From CAZJBS01 sp964544475 (GTDB lineage Bacteria; CLD3; SB21), in contig CAZJBS010000003.1 in the NCBI GenBank assembly GCA_964544475.1, positions 62,001 to 126,000 on the forward strand: a stretch of 64,000 nt of DNA, written 5' to 3'. The notes under the pieces are model-generated. The model was not told the origin of the DNA and searched no databases. It saw nothing but the letters and a program-made list of their open reading frames with translations. Below, in pieces: positions 46,276 to 54,366 of the stretch (its first letter is position 1; each line of letters begins with the position of its first letter). The position numbers and the translations under genes were made by a program.

Positions 46276-46330
46276 CCCTCTCTGAACACAGCAACTCCAG
46301 GATTGATGGAGCAAGCGTCCTGCCACTGTG
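46276..46330. repeat. 55-bp repeat, copy 1
   Basis: It begins CCCTCTCTGAACACAGCAA and ends GTCCTGCCACTGTG. It differs from the copy at 46631-46685 at one base. Confidence 0.85.
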
Positions 46331-46332
46331 CC

Positions 46333-46373
46333 TTCGCGCCGAAACCCGATCGCGACTATTTCGCGAAATGGAG
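46333..46373. repeat. 41-bp repeat, copy B
   Basis: It differs from copy A at one base (GATCGC instead of GGTCGC). It follows the first copy of the 55-bp repeat directly, separated by two bases. Confidence 0.85.
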
Positions 46374-46630
46374 GCTCATAAAATTGAAAGTATCTCAGGA
46401 AATCGATGCGTGTCGCCATTGAATGTTCTTTTCTTTGTGCCCAAAGAAAAGAAGCAAAGAAAACAGCGGCTGTGGAAAAAACGCCTCGCCCCTCCGTTCG
46501 CGCTATGGTGGGCGGAAAGCAGTTCCTTTATTTCTACATTTCCCGTACTTGCACGTCTGTACCACGCTTTCCGCCAATTGTCAGAGTGAACTCCGGGGCT
46601 TGTTCGGCGTTTTTTCCAAGGCCGGGAAAA

Positions 46631-46685
46631 CCCTCTCTGAACACAGCAAATCCAGGATTGATGGAGCAAGCGTCCTGCCACTGTG
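46631..46685. repeat. 55-bp repeat, copy 2
   Basis: This is the second copy of the unit at 46276-46330. The flanks differ, so the units are mosaic rather than one long duplication. Confidence 0.85.
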
Positions 46686-46806
46686 CTGACCATTTTCCAC
46701 ATTCTCCAAAACAATGGCGAGCACTTCGAAAGCCTGAGACACGCGCTTTCCATCGGCTTGCCCTGAGTCGGTCGAAAGAAAGCGGGAACCTCAATAGAAG
46801 GCGGAG

Positions 46807-46826
46807 ACACCCGCTTCCGCGGGTGT
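46807..46826. repeat. Palindromic repeat, copy 2
   Basis: It has the same 8-bp stem as 46135-46154 with loop TTCC, in the same orientation. Confidence 0.8.
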
Positions 46827-46991
46827 GACAACACAGGGCGTGCTTGCCAGGCCATCGCTCCCCTCGATACGGTCTGCCTTCGGCAGCCCACTCGGGGAGC
46901 GGCCGTGCCTTCGCGCCGAAACCCGGTCTTCAGGTTTTCGTGAAGAACAGACTCACTATGGAAGTCGCCGGCCTGGATACACCACGAAATG

Positions 46992-47017
46992 AAAAAGCCG
47001 TCTCTCGACGGCTTTTT
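46992..47017 (-). terminator. Terminator directly after tRNA-Val
   Basis: AAAAAGCCGTC and GACGGCTTTTT form an 11-bp stem with loop TCTC. It abuts the encoded CCA end of the leftward-transcribed tRNA. Confidence 0.9.
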
Positions 47018-47094
47018 GGTGGGCATTGCTGGATTCGAACCAGCGACCTCTCGCGTGTGAGGCGAACGCTCTGAACCAGCTGAGCTAAATGCCC
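47017..47094 (-). tRNA. tRNA-Val (anticodon CAC)
   Basis: The cloverleaf is complete on the minus strand. The acceptor stem GGGCATT pairs with AATGCCC, the discriminator is A, and CCA is encoded in the DNA. The D stem is GCTC/GAGC and the T stem GCTGG/CCAGC with loop TTCGAAT. The anticodon loop CTCACAC gives anticodon CAC, which reads GTG valine codons. A terminator follows immediately, so it is transcribed as a single-gene unit. Confidence 0.97.
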
Positions 47095-47117
47095 CGATTT
47101 ATCTCAAACGACGGCCT

Positions 47118-47146
47118 AATCTATACGAACCGCTTCCCTTATGCAA
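47118..47146 (-). promoter_or_regulatory. Predicted promoter of tRNA-Val
   Basis: On the minus strand TTGCAT (47146-47141) and TAGATT (47123-47118) are 17 bases apart. A start point near 47110 would be about 15 bases before the mature tRNA end. Confidence 0.45.
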
Positions 47147-47153
47147 CAATAAT

Positions 47154-47816
47154 TCAGCCCAGGATCGGATCGGTGATTTCGGTGATCCGGGCGTCGCCCC
47201 ACAACCGCTCCAGATCGTAATACTCGCGGGCCGACGGCTGGAACACATGAGCAACCACGTCAATGTAGTCCAGCAAGACCCACGTCATGCCTCCGTACCC
47301 TTCGACGTGATGCGCGCGAACGCCTTCGTCTTCCAGCGTGGACTGAATATGATCGGCAACCGCTTTGACGTGCAATTCCGACGTGGCAGTGGCGACGACA
47401 AAAAAATCCGTCACGCTGGTGAGGCCTTTGAGATCGAAAACCTTGACGTCTTCCGCTTTTTTCTCAAACATGCACTGGGCAATGCGCGAAGCCAGATGAT
47501 GCAAGGCCACGGGCGGCGTTTTGGCTTCAGGTCGGTGCGCCGACCGGTCGTAAGCCGCCAATTCCGCATCGATCTCCGCCGGCGTGAGAGATTCCACATT
47601 GTCCTCATGAACGCTCGTCGATCGTCCGGCCTTCGTGACGAGTTTTTTCACGGCCGCCCGACGGGTCGCCGCCGTAGAGGGTTTGGAGCGCTTCACGGCC
47701 TTTTTCCGGGTCTTCGTCGCCTGGCCGGCCTTTTTCGATTTGGGCCTGGCCGGCGTCGTGGTCCTGGCCGTAGATGTCTTGCTTTTGACGGTGGATTTCT
47801 TTTTCTTCTTTAGCAC
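47154..47816 (-). CDS. rsfS: Ribosome silencing factor RsfS with basic N-terminal tail
   Basis: This protein is 220 residues long. The C-terminal half (about 105-220) is the RsfS/Iojap domain (D-V-K-V-F-D-L-K-G-L, T-D-F-F-V-V-A-T, W-V-L-L-D-Y-I-D-V-V-A-H-V-F), which binds ribosomal protein L14 and blocks subunit joining in starvation. The first 70 residues are Lys/Arg/Ala/Thr-rich, like a histone H1 tail, and an acidic linker follows. Standard RsfS is about 105-120 residues. The start is GTG with TTGGAG eight bases upstream. Codons 1-70 appear genuinely translated, as the frame is continuous with the domain. Confidence 0.92.
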   Translation of the reverse strand: MLKKKKKSTVKSKTSTARTTTPARPKSKKAGQATKTRKKAVKRSKPSTAATRRAAVKKLVTKAGRSTSVHEDNVESLTPAEIDAELAAYDRSAHRPEAKTPPVALHHLASRIAQCMFEKKAEDVKVFDLKGLTSVTDFFVVATATSELHVKAVADHIQSTLEDEGVRAHHVEGYGGMTWVLLDYIDVVAHVFQPSAREYYDLERLWGDARITEITDPILG

Positions 47817-47907
47817 GAATGAGACTCCAAAAAATTTTCGCCAATATATGAGCGCATCACCTGAAATGCAAGGACGAGCTATTCAACCCCTTCCCGGCAC
47901 GAACACC

Positions 47908-49728
47908 ATGCACGCTTTGAAATTATTGTCGATGGGTCGCCATCTGCTTTGCATGATCGCGTCGCTCACCTTGCCCCTCCAGGCGGGCAGTCTGGAGTTG
48001 TCATACCGTGTCGATTTGACCAGGCTGGATGCCGATTCGTTCTTCGTCATGCTGCAAGTGCGGGGCATCCAGACGGATTCCGCGGTCTTTCAGTTTCCAA
48101 CCACGGCCCCCGGAACTTATTCCGTCCTCGACCCCGGACGGTTTGTCGGAGGATTCAGGGCTCTTGACGGACAGGGCCGGGAATTGCCCACGCGCCGGAC
48201 AACGACCAATCAATACGTGATTCACCATGCCCGATCCCTTAAGAAAGTGACGTATCAGGTTGACGACACGTTCGGCGCGGAAACGGATTCGAATCCCGTT
48301 CATCCGATGAGCGGCACGAACCTGGAACGGGACAATGCCGTCGTCAACGGACAGATGGTCTTCGGCTATTTCAAGGGCCATCAGTCCAATCCCATCGACG
48401 TGGCCTTTCAAATTCCGGATGGCTGGACGACGGCCACGGCTCTGGAAAACCGCCATGGCCTCTACCATGCCGATCATTACGATCATCTGGCGGATTCTCC
48501 ATTCATGTTTGGTAAACTCAGCCAGGCCAACCTTAAAGTCGGCGGCGCCAGGATCGACGTGTTTTGTTATTCGGAAAACCAGCTGATCTCCGCCAAAGGG
48601 CTTGTGTCGCCGTTGAACGGCATGTTGAAGGCCGCGAATACGTTCCTGGACGGCCTTCCGGTGCGGCGGTACACCTTTCTCTTTCACTTCCGCCAGAATA
48701 CCGGGCCGATCTACGGGGCGTGGGAACACAATTACTCGTCGTTTTACGTCATACCGGAGGCCGATTACGAAACGGTCGTGCCGATCGTCACGAGCATCAG
48801 CGCTCATGAATTCTTCCATGTGGTGACGCCGTTGAATCTGCACAGCGACGTCATAGAGAAATTTGATTTTGAAAATCCCAAAGCCTCCCGCCACCTGTGG
48901 CTCTATGAAGGGACGACGGAATGGGCCAGCGACATCATGCAGGTGCGCGCCGGGTTGATGTCGGACCGCCAATACATGGAGATGATCAGCCAGAAACTGC
49001 GTCGCGCCGGAACGTACGACCCGCGTGTTTCTCTGGTTGATCTTAGCCTGGGTTCCTATGACACCCAGGAATCCCAATACCAGAATATCTATGAAAAGGG
49101 CGCTCTCGTTTCCGTACTGCTGGACATGCGCCTTCTTGAATTGTCGCGTGGCCAAAAGGGACTGAGGGATGTCATCCGGGAATTGTCGAGGCTGTACGGG
49201 CCCAAACGGGCTTTCCCGGAAGAAAAGTTCTTTGATATTTTTGTCGATATGACGTACCCGGAAATCAAAGACTTCTTCAGGGACTATGTTCAGGGAACCG
49301 AACCCCTGCCAATCCAAACGTATCTCTCCAAAGCAGGGTACGACTACATCGAATCCGAGGCCACCGGTCAATTCCTCACTTCGCTCGGCCGGTATGATTT
49401 CGGATTCACGGACGGCGAATTGTCCGTTAAGAACGTCGATCCACAGGATACGATCATTCAGCGGCTCGGCCTTCGGGACGGTGATATTCTCCTGAAGCTG
49501 GTTTTCAATGACAGGCAGATCGACCTGCTGAATCCTTCCATTTCTTCCACGATCAGCGCCATGCAGAGAGGAGACCGCTTCGGCTGGGTGGTCCGAAGGG
49601 ACGGCGTGGAAATCACGTTGTTTGGGTTCGTCGGCGGTGAACCCATCGTGGACAGGCATGTCATACGTCCGAAGGCGTCGGTGACCGACGAACAGAAACA
49701 ATTCAGAAAGTGGTGGCTGAATCCGTAG
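47908..49728 (+). CDS. M61-family aminopeptidase-like protein with PDZ domain
   Basis: The frame is open further left into the antisense of rsfS. I place the start at ATG 47908 (606 residues), which gives a signal-like N-terminus (L-L-C-M-I-A-S-L-T-L-P-L-Q-A-G); no clear RBS is seen, so the start is uncertain. The N-terminal beta domain is followed by a thermolysin-like domain with H-E-F-F-H at residues 300-304 and third ligand Glu334 in Y-E-G-T-T-E-W. A PDZ domain (G-L-R-D-G-D-I-L-L-K) lies at about 510-590. M61 enzymes are glycyl aminopeptidases; location here is probably periplasmic. Confidence 0.9.
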   Translation: MHALKLLSMGRHLLCMIASLTLPLQAGSLELSYRVDLTRLDADSFFVMLQVRGIQTDSAVFQFPTTAPGTYSVLDPGRFVGGFRALDGQGRELPTRRTTTNQYVIHHARSLKKVTYQVDDTFGAETDSNPVHPMSGTNLERDNAVVNGQMVFGYFKGHQSNPIDVAFQIPDGWTTATALENRHGLYHADHYDHLADSPFMFGKLSQANLKVGGARIDVFCYSENQLISAKGLVSPLNGMLKAANTFLDGLPVRRYTFLFHFRQNTGPIYGAWEHNYSSFYVIPEADYETVVPIVTSISAHEFFHVVTPLNLHSDVIEKFDFENPKASRHLWLYEGTTEWASDIMQVRAGLMSDRQYMEMISQKLRRAGTYDPRVSLVDLSLGSYDTQESQYQNIYEKGALVSVLLDMRLLELSRGQKGLRDVIRELSRLYGPKRAFPEEKFFDIFVDMTYPEIKDFFRDYVQGTEPLPIQTYLSKAGYDYIESEATGQFLTSLGRYDFGFTDGELSVKNVDPQDTIIQRLGLRDGDILLKLVFNDRQIDLLNPSISSTISAMQRGDRFGWVVRRDGVEITLFGFVGGEPIVDRHVIRPKASVTDEQKQFRKWWLNP

Positions 49729-49765
49729 CAGATGTTGAAACGGGAAGAGAGAGGACCGGGAGAAG

Positions 49766-49793
49766 GGGAGGCCGATCAGCGGCTTCCCTTTTT
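49766..49793 (+). terminator. Terminator of the M61 gene, lying inside the 3' end of ppx
   Basis: GGGAGGCCG (49766-49774) pairs with CGGCTTCCC (49780-49788) around a five-base loop, followed by five T's. The right arm lies within the last codons of the convergent ppx gene. Confidence 0.65.
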
Positions 49794-50714
49794 CATTTGA
49801 TCGATTTGGCGCAAGATCAGACCGTAGCGCAGCCCGTGATCGCTGACGGTGATGGCCGGGCTGTTCAGGAAAGTCAGGGATTCCTCCAGAATCAAGGCGC
49901 CGGCCAGTATGACATCCGCCCGCTCCGGTTGCAGGCCCGGCCAGGCACGCCGCGCTGACAAATCGGTTGAGGCCAACCGCCGGCTGAACGACCGAAGCGC
50001 ATCGATCGGCAGAACGTACCCGTTGATGCGATCCGGATCGTACGTGCGAAGTTCCTGTTTCATGGCCGCGATCGTCGTGATCGTGCCGGCGACTCCGATC
50101 AGGTGCCCGCACGGCGGCATCGCCGCCAGTTGTTCCGCCAGAATATCCCTCAGATACTCCCGCAGTTGCGACGCTTCATCTGGCAGGACGGGGTCGTGAT
50201 GGATAAAGCGTTCGGTCAGCCGGACTGCGCCGATATCCAGGCTTTTTTTGAACAAGATCGACGATGCCGATCCGGTGATGAATTCCGTGCTTCCGCCGCC
50301 GATATCGATCACCGAACCCGGTTCGTCGCGGCGCGCGGCGTCGAGCACCAAACGGCCTCCGTGGAATGTCCACAGCGCTTCATCCTCGCCGCTCAGTACA
50401 CCGATCCGAATCCCGGTGCGGTTGAACATGGCCTCAATGAACGCGTCCCGGTTGGACGCATCGCGCAGAAAACTCGTTCCAAAGGCGGAGGTCGTTTCGC
50501 AACGCGCGTTTCGGATGATCTCGCCGTATTCGGACAGCACCGCTGCGCACGCGTCAAATCCGCCGGGTTGAATAGTCCGGGAGGCGTCGACGTTGCGGCC
50601 GAGGCGGATGATGCGCTGGGTGTCCGAAAGAACCCGCCAGGAGCCGTCCGGCAGGATTTCCACGATCAAAAGCAGAACGGTGTTGGTGCCGATGTCGATG
50701 GAGGCGATCTTCAT
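49776..50714 (-). CDS. ppx: Ppx/GppA-family exopolyphosphatase
   Basis: I place the start at ATG 50714 (312 residues), after AGGGACC. The family N-terminus I-A-S-I-D-I-G-T-N-T-V-L-L-L begins there. The second phosphate loop is D-I-G-G-G-S-T-E-F, and G-V-A-G-T-I-T-T follows. It is of the short single-unit type (about 300 residues) and hydrolyses polyphosphate or pppGpp; the sequence does not decide between these. It overlaps prmA by four bases. Confidence 0.92.
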   Translation of the reverse strand: MKIASIDIGTNTVLLLIVEILPDGSWRVLSDTQRIIRLGRNVDASRTIQPGGFDACAAVLSEYGEIIRNARCETTSAFGTSFLRDASNRDAFIEAMFNRTGIRIGVLSGEDEALWTFHGGRLVLDAARRDEPGSVIDIGGGSTEFITGSASSILFKKSLDIGAVRLTERFIHHDPVLPDEASQLREYLRDILAEQLAAMPPCGHLIGVAGTITTIAAMKQELRTYDPDRINGYVLPIDALRSFSRRLASTDLSARRAWPGLQPERADVILAGALILEESLTFLNSPAITVSDHGLRYGLILRQIDQMKKGSR

Positions 50715-51571
50715 GGTCCCTGCAGGGCGAAGGCCGCCCATTCCCCGTCGATCAGCATGGTCCTTTCCAGCAGGCGATGGGTCTGAAAAGCCATTCGCAT
50801 GATATCGGTTTCTTCCTTCAAAAGGCCCGCCACGATCAGCATGCCTCCGGGCGCCAGTTTTGAGCACATGGCCGGCAGGAGCTCGACAATCACCGTCCGC
50901 TGGATATTGGCGAGGATGAGCGGGTATGTCCTGGGCCACGACTTCGGCATATCTGCCAGGGACCCCAGCTTGAGGCTCATCTTTTCCCGGCAACGGTTGC
51001 GGCGGAAATTTTCACGCGCGTTCTGGATGGAAGGTTCTTCGACATCACAGGCATAGACCCGGCGTGCACCGAGTTTGGCGGCGGCAATGGCCAGTATGCC
51101 CGTACCGGTGCCAATATCCAGCGCCCTCATGCCGCGCGCCACATATTTTTCCGACAATTGCAGGGCCAGCCGCGTGCTCTCGTGCGTGCCTGTGCCGAAG
51201 GACATCTTGGGGTCGATGATTATCACGATGTCATTTTTTTTCTTGCGGTACGTTTCCCACGAAGGCCGCACGACGATGCGCCGGGACGCGCGGATGGGTT
51301 TGAAATTCTTCTTCCATGCGGTACCCCAGTCTTCGGCGGGCGTTTTGGTGATGGCCACGGCGACGGAAGGATCGAGATGTTCCGACAGGACGGCGTGGAT
51401 GTCATCCTCGGAATGAAACGTCGGGCTTTCAAAGTAGGCGGAAACACCCGACGGCTCTTCAACCAGGCCGGTGGCTTTCAGCGAAAAAAGGACGCGGGAG
51501 AGTTTCTCCGTGTTCACGGAACCCGTCATGCGGACGTGCCACCAGAATGTGAGTGGCCGTTTTGTTTTCAT
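50711..51571 (-). CDS. prmA: Ribosomal protein L11 methyltransferase
   Basis: I place the start at ATG 51571 (286 residues). The frame is open further right into the regulator gene. The SAM-binding motif is A-L-D-I-G-T-G-T-G-I-L-A-I-A-A-A, and the post-I region is V-Y-A-C-D-V-E. The catalytic-pocket pattern is I-L-A-N-I. The N-terminal substrate-recognition domain (about 1-70) has T-F-W-W-H-V. The enzyme trimethylates L11. Its start is four bases from the stop of the regulator upstream, suggesting translational coupling. Confidence 0.9.
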   Translation of the reverse strand: MKTKRPLTFWWHVRMTGSVNTEKLSRVLFSLKATGLVEEPSGVSAYFESPTFHSEDDIHAVLSEHLDPSVAVAITKTPAEDWGTAWKKNFKPIRASRRIVVRPSWETYRKKKNDIVIIIDPKMSFGTGTHESTRLALQLSEKYVARGMRALDIGTGTGILAIAAAKLGARRVYACDVEEPSIQNARENFRRNRCREKMSLKLGSLADMPKSWPRTYPLILANIQRTVIVELLPAMCSKLAPGGMLIVAGLLKEETDIMRMAFQTHRLLERTMLIDGEWAAFALQGP

Positions 51572-51575
51572 GGAA

Positions 51576-52658
51576 TTACCGGCCAGAGAGAACCGACTGC
51601 ACCGCCGGGCACAGGGCGGAATCGATCTGCGTCTTTGGGACGAGCGCTTCGATAGCGTGGCCTGCGACACGGGGATCGGCCTGCAATTCGGCGAAATGAT
51701 CCGTGTCGCAATATATGATCAGGGGAATCGTCCCCCGGCCGTTTCTGGCCAGGCGGATTTTGGACAGTACCGGTTCGGAGTCCATGTACTCGACGATCAA
51801 AGCGTCGGGGTCGTATTTGTCGAGCGTTTCCTGGGTGATCTCATCGGCGCTGGTGACCATCGTGGCAAACCCGCCGGTTTTCAGTGTGCGGCTGGCGAGA
51901 ATACGAGGGATTCGGTCGCGGTCGATAATCAGCACGCGTTTCTGAGCCTGGTCGCGGAGTTCCTTGGCCAGCAATTCATCGATGATTTTGGAGGCCTCCA
52001 GGGTCAAGCCCGTGACGCTGGCGCTCAACGTCTTGCTGGGCGCCGTGGCATTGTCCATGTAGACATACACGCAGTCCTTCGTCGACGCCAACTGGAGAAA
52101 CGCGTCCTCTTTGATGGCGTCCTTGCTGGTCGCATACACGACCTTGCCGTCTTCGAGGTAGATTTCGCCCAGCTTGGCTTTGCCTCGGTCGAAAAATTCA
52201 AACACGCCCGTGCGGCGGCTGTGTTCTTTCTCCTGCGCTTCGTTGAAAAAATGGGTGACCGGCGTGAACCGGCGCTTCAGTTTGGATTCGGCGATACGGA
52301 TTTTGGACCGGGTAAGAACTTCCGCGATCCGGAATGGTTTGCTGATGGCATCGACGGCGCCGGCTTCCAGACCCTGAACAATTTCTTCAGGAGAGAAATG
52401 GCCGGTCACAAACACGACCGGGATGTAGGCCGTCGCTTCATCCGCCTGCAGTCGTTGCAGTGTTTGATAACCGTTCAATTTCGGCATCATGATGTCCAGC
52501 AGAATAAGCTGATACGTCGCTGTCTTGGTCATTTCGATGGCGTCGATGCCATCCGGCGCGTAATCGACCCGGTAGCCCTCGAGCTCGAATGCGCGCATGA
52601 GCGGGTCCACCGCATCCACTTCATCATCCACGATCAGAATACGATCCTTGTCCAGCAT
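51576..52658 (-). CDS. Response regulator: REC, DUF4388-like region, degenerate second REC
   Basis: This protein of 360 residues has a receiver domain (about 6-120), with Asp11-Asp12, site Asp55 (L-L-D-I-M-M-P) and Lys in S-K-P-F. A DUF4388-like region follows (about 145-225; G-V-F-E-F-F-D-R and E-D-G-K-V-V-Y-A). A second receiver-like domain spans about 240-355 (V-L-I-I-D-R-D), where the phosphorylation site is Glu290 rather than Asp, so it probably cannot be phosphorylated. The start has GGGAG. It is followed by prmA and ppx. It may integrate two inputs, which is an inference. Confidence 0.87.
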   Translation of the reverse strand: MLDKDRILIVDDEVDAVDPLMRAFELEGYRVDYAPDGIDAIEMTKTATYQLILLDIMMPKLNGYQTLQRLQADEATAYIPVVFVTGHFSPEEIVQGLEAGAVDAISKPFRIAEVLTRSKIRIAESKLKRRFTPVTHFFNEAQEKEHSRRTGVFEFFDRGKAKLGEIYLEDGKVVYATSKDAIKEDAFLQLASTKDCVYVYMDNATAPSKTLSASVTGLTLEASKIIDELLAKELRDQAQKRVLIIDRDRIPRILASRTLKTGGFATMVTSADEITQETLDKYDPDALIVEYMDSEPVLSKIRLARNGRGTIPLIIYCDTDHFAELQADPRVAGHAIEALVPKTQIDSALCPAVQSVLSGR

Positions 52659-52812
52659 GGAACTCCCGGTTTACTTCGTTTCCTGCCTGATCAAATCCTT
52701 AACCGAATCGGGCCTCAAGATCAGGCGAAGCCCCTTTCCTCGACATAACGACTCTGACAAGCGCTTTCGCTCCGCGTTCGGCGAAGCGGCCATCGTTAAA
52801 CATCCATCTTGC

Positions 52813-52836
52813 AAAAAAAAAAAGCCCGAATGCTTT
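52813..52836 (-). terminator. Weak terminator between two regulator genes
   Basis: On the minus strand AAAGC and GCTTT form a five-base stem around ATTCGG, followed by a run of T's. The stem is short, so some read-through is expected. Confidence 0.4.
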
Positions 52837-52861
52837 CATCCCTTTGATTGAGGAGAGTCAA

Positions 52862-53590
52862 TCATTCCTTGCCAAGCAGTCGCTGACACTTGTTCAAAAT
52901 TTTGTTGGTGGGCGAGGCGATGGTGTCCTGCCGGGGGATATCGCCCTGCGAGAATCTGAAAAAGCCTTCTTCCCAGAAAATCATGTCATAAATGGCGTCT
53001 TCACCGTGGACCGCGCCCAACTCGGCATAGAAGATACGACCCTTCATAAAATAGACGTTGCCTTCGAGTGTGCCGTCGGAAATCAGCAAATTGCCGGATT
53101 TGCCGGTATTGCTCAGCAGTGTCAGCACATCCAGTACGGTCACGTCACCCAACTTGCCGAGCAAGCCGTCCCGCAACGTGGCCTTCTCTTTTTCAAAAGC
53201 GTCCACATGACTCAGCATGCTCTCGATCCTAAGGAGCAAATCCTGACGTTTGGTGTGCCGCTTGACGAGGAAGTCATTGGCGCCGGCCCGGAATCCCCGG
53301 ATTTCGGTCAGCATGTCGTCAATACCGGTGAAAAAAATAAACGGCACGGTAGGTACGACCGACGTGTCACGCAGGCGCTGGCACAATTCAAAACCATTCA
53401 TCTCAACCAGGAAAACGTCGCTGATGACGAGATCCGGTTTTTCCTTGTTGGCGATTTCAAAAGCGGACGTACCCTTGAACGTGTCGAAGACGATGTAATC
53501 CTCTTTCTCCAGGTTTTCTTTGAGAATAGTGCGCGTGGCTTCGTCCGGATCGACGATCAGGATTTTTTTGGACCGCTTCGTTTCAACCAT
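52862..53590 (-). CDS. Response regulator with DUF4388 output domain
   Basis: This 242-residue protein has a receiver domain with site Asp58 (L-V-I-S-D-V-F-L). One partner of the usual acidic pair is replaced (D-P-D), and the switch lysine is in V-K-R-H. A DUF4388 domain (about 140-230) follows, with T-L-R-D-G-L-L-G-K-L and K-S-G-N-L-L-I-S-D-G. It is 15 bases after the next upstream regulator and 203 before the double-receiver gene. Confidence 0.9.
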   Translation of the reverse strand: MVETKRSKKILIVDPDEATRTILKENLEKEDYIVFDTFKGTSAFEIANKEKPDLVISDVFLVEMNGFELCQRLRDTSVVPTVPFIFFTGIDDMLTEIRGFRAGANDFLVKRHTKRQDLLLRIESMLSHVDAFEKEKATLRDGLLGKLGDVTVLDVLTLLSNTGKSGNLLISDGTLEGNVYFMKGRIFYAELGAVHGEDAIYDMIFWEEGFFRFSQGDIPRQDTIASPTNKILNKCQRLLGKE

Positions 53591-53605
53591 GGTTCATTCG
53601 CTCTT

Positions 53606-54337
53606 TCAGGTGGTGCCAAACAGTTTCTTTTCGTCCGTGATCCGGCAGTATTCCATGATAAGGTTCATCGTCAGCGTGTGGATGGTCGGCGTGACCTTGA
53701 TGTCCGATGATTCGAATCGGAATGTGCCTTCCTTCCATTCACCGAGATTGTAAACGGCTTCTTCGCCCACAAAACGCTGGTATTCCGCATGAATCAACCG
53801 TCCGTCGACGAAAACGAGCCCCGCGGTGTCGTTGTCGCGCTGAATGGTCAGCAGGCCCGTTTTTTTGTTCATCATGAGGAGTTGGAATACGTCGACCAGG
53901 CTCAGGTCGGTGAACTTGCCGTTCAAACCGTCCTGGATCTGGCGTTCCGCCTGTTTGAAATCGTCCGACTTGGCCAGAAGCGCAGTCACTTTGGCGATCA
54001 GGTCCTCTTTCTTGATATTCGATTTGATCAGATAGTCGTCCGCCCCGGTACGGAATCCACGGACCTCGGTGGCCACCTGGTCGATGGAGGTCAGGAAGAT
54101 GAACGGCACCATGGGGATTTCCGAAGTCTCCCTTACCCGTTTGCAGAATTCAAATCCATCCATTTGTGGCATGAGAATATCGGAAATCACGAGATCGGGC
54201 TTTTGATCATTGGCAACCTGCAGGCCTTCGACGCCGTTTTCGGCCTCGACGACTTCGAAGTTGGCCTTGCGAAGATTCATGGACAACAGCGTCCGTACGG
54301 TCTTGTTGTCATCTACGATTAATACCTTTTTTGCCAT
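53606..54337 (-). CDS. Response regulator with DUF4388 output domain
   Basis: This 243-residue protein has a receiver domain (about 4-120), with Asp9-Asp10, site Asp53 (V-I-S-D-I-L-M-P) and Lys in I-K-S-N. The DUF4388 domain (about 135-235) has G-L-N-G-K-F-T-D-L-S-L-V-D-V-F-Q-L-L and K-T-G-L-L-T-I. It is the closest of the three to the regulator at 34273. It lies 29 bases after gdhA, on the same strand, and may be read from the gdhA transcript. Confidence 0.9.
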   Translation of the reverse strand: MAKKVLIVDDNKTVRTLLSMNLRKANFEVVEAENGVEGLQVANDQKPDLVISDILMPQMDGFEFCKRVRETSEIPMVPFIFLTSIDQVATEVRGFRTGADDYLIKSNIKKEDLIAKVTALLAKSDDFKQAERQIQDGLNGKFTDLSLVDVFQLLMMNKKTGLLTIQRDNDTAGLVFVDGRLIHAEYQRFVGEEAVYNLGEWKEGTFRFESSDIKVTPTIHTLTMNLIMEYCRITDEKKLFGTT

Positions 54338-54366
54338 CCGAAAAGACCTTTACGTTCGATCGGCCA

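Larger units (their letters stand above)
45891..46991. repeat. Repeat island: 1.1 kb without a convincing gene
   Basis: This stretch holds at least three repeat families. A 41-bp unit occurs at 46036-46076 and 46333-46373 with one mismatch, and its first 18 bases again at 46910-46927. A 55-bp unit occurs at 46276-46330 and 46631-46685 with one mismatch. A hairpin unit (ACACCCGC, four-base loop, GCGGGTGT) occurs at 46135-46154 and 46807-46826. Read in reverse, the last gives P-A-Q-A-G-V-S-like translations, which I recognise from widespread intergenic palindromic repeats. Open frames here are short, overlap on both strands and repeat the same peptides, so I do not call genes. Confidence 0.8.

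Noticed and set aside
45891..46991. CRISPR array
   Set aside because: The repeats are not evenly spaced, differ in length (41, 55 and 20 bp) and there is no cas gene.
46071..47026. Open frames of up to 216 codons on both strands in the repeat island
   Set aside because: Their products repeat the same peptides as a result of the DNA repeats, overlap one another and end in the tRNA region. No homology is recognisable.
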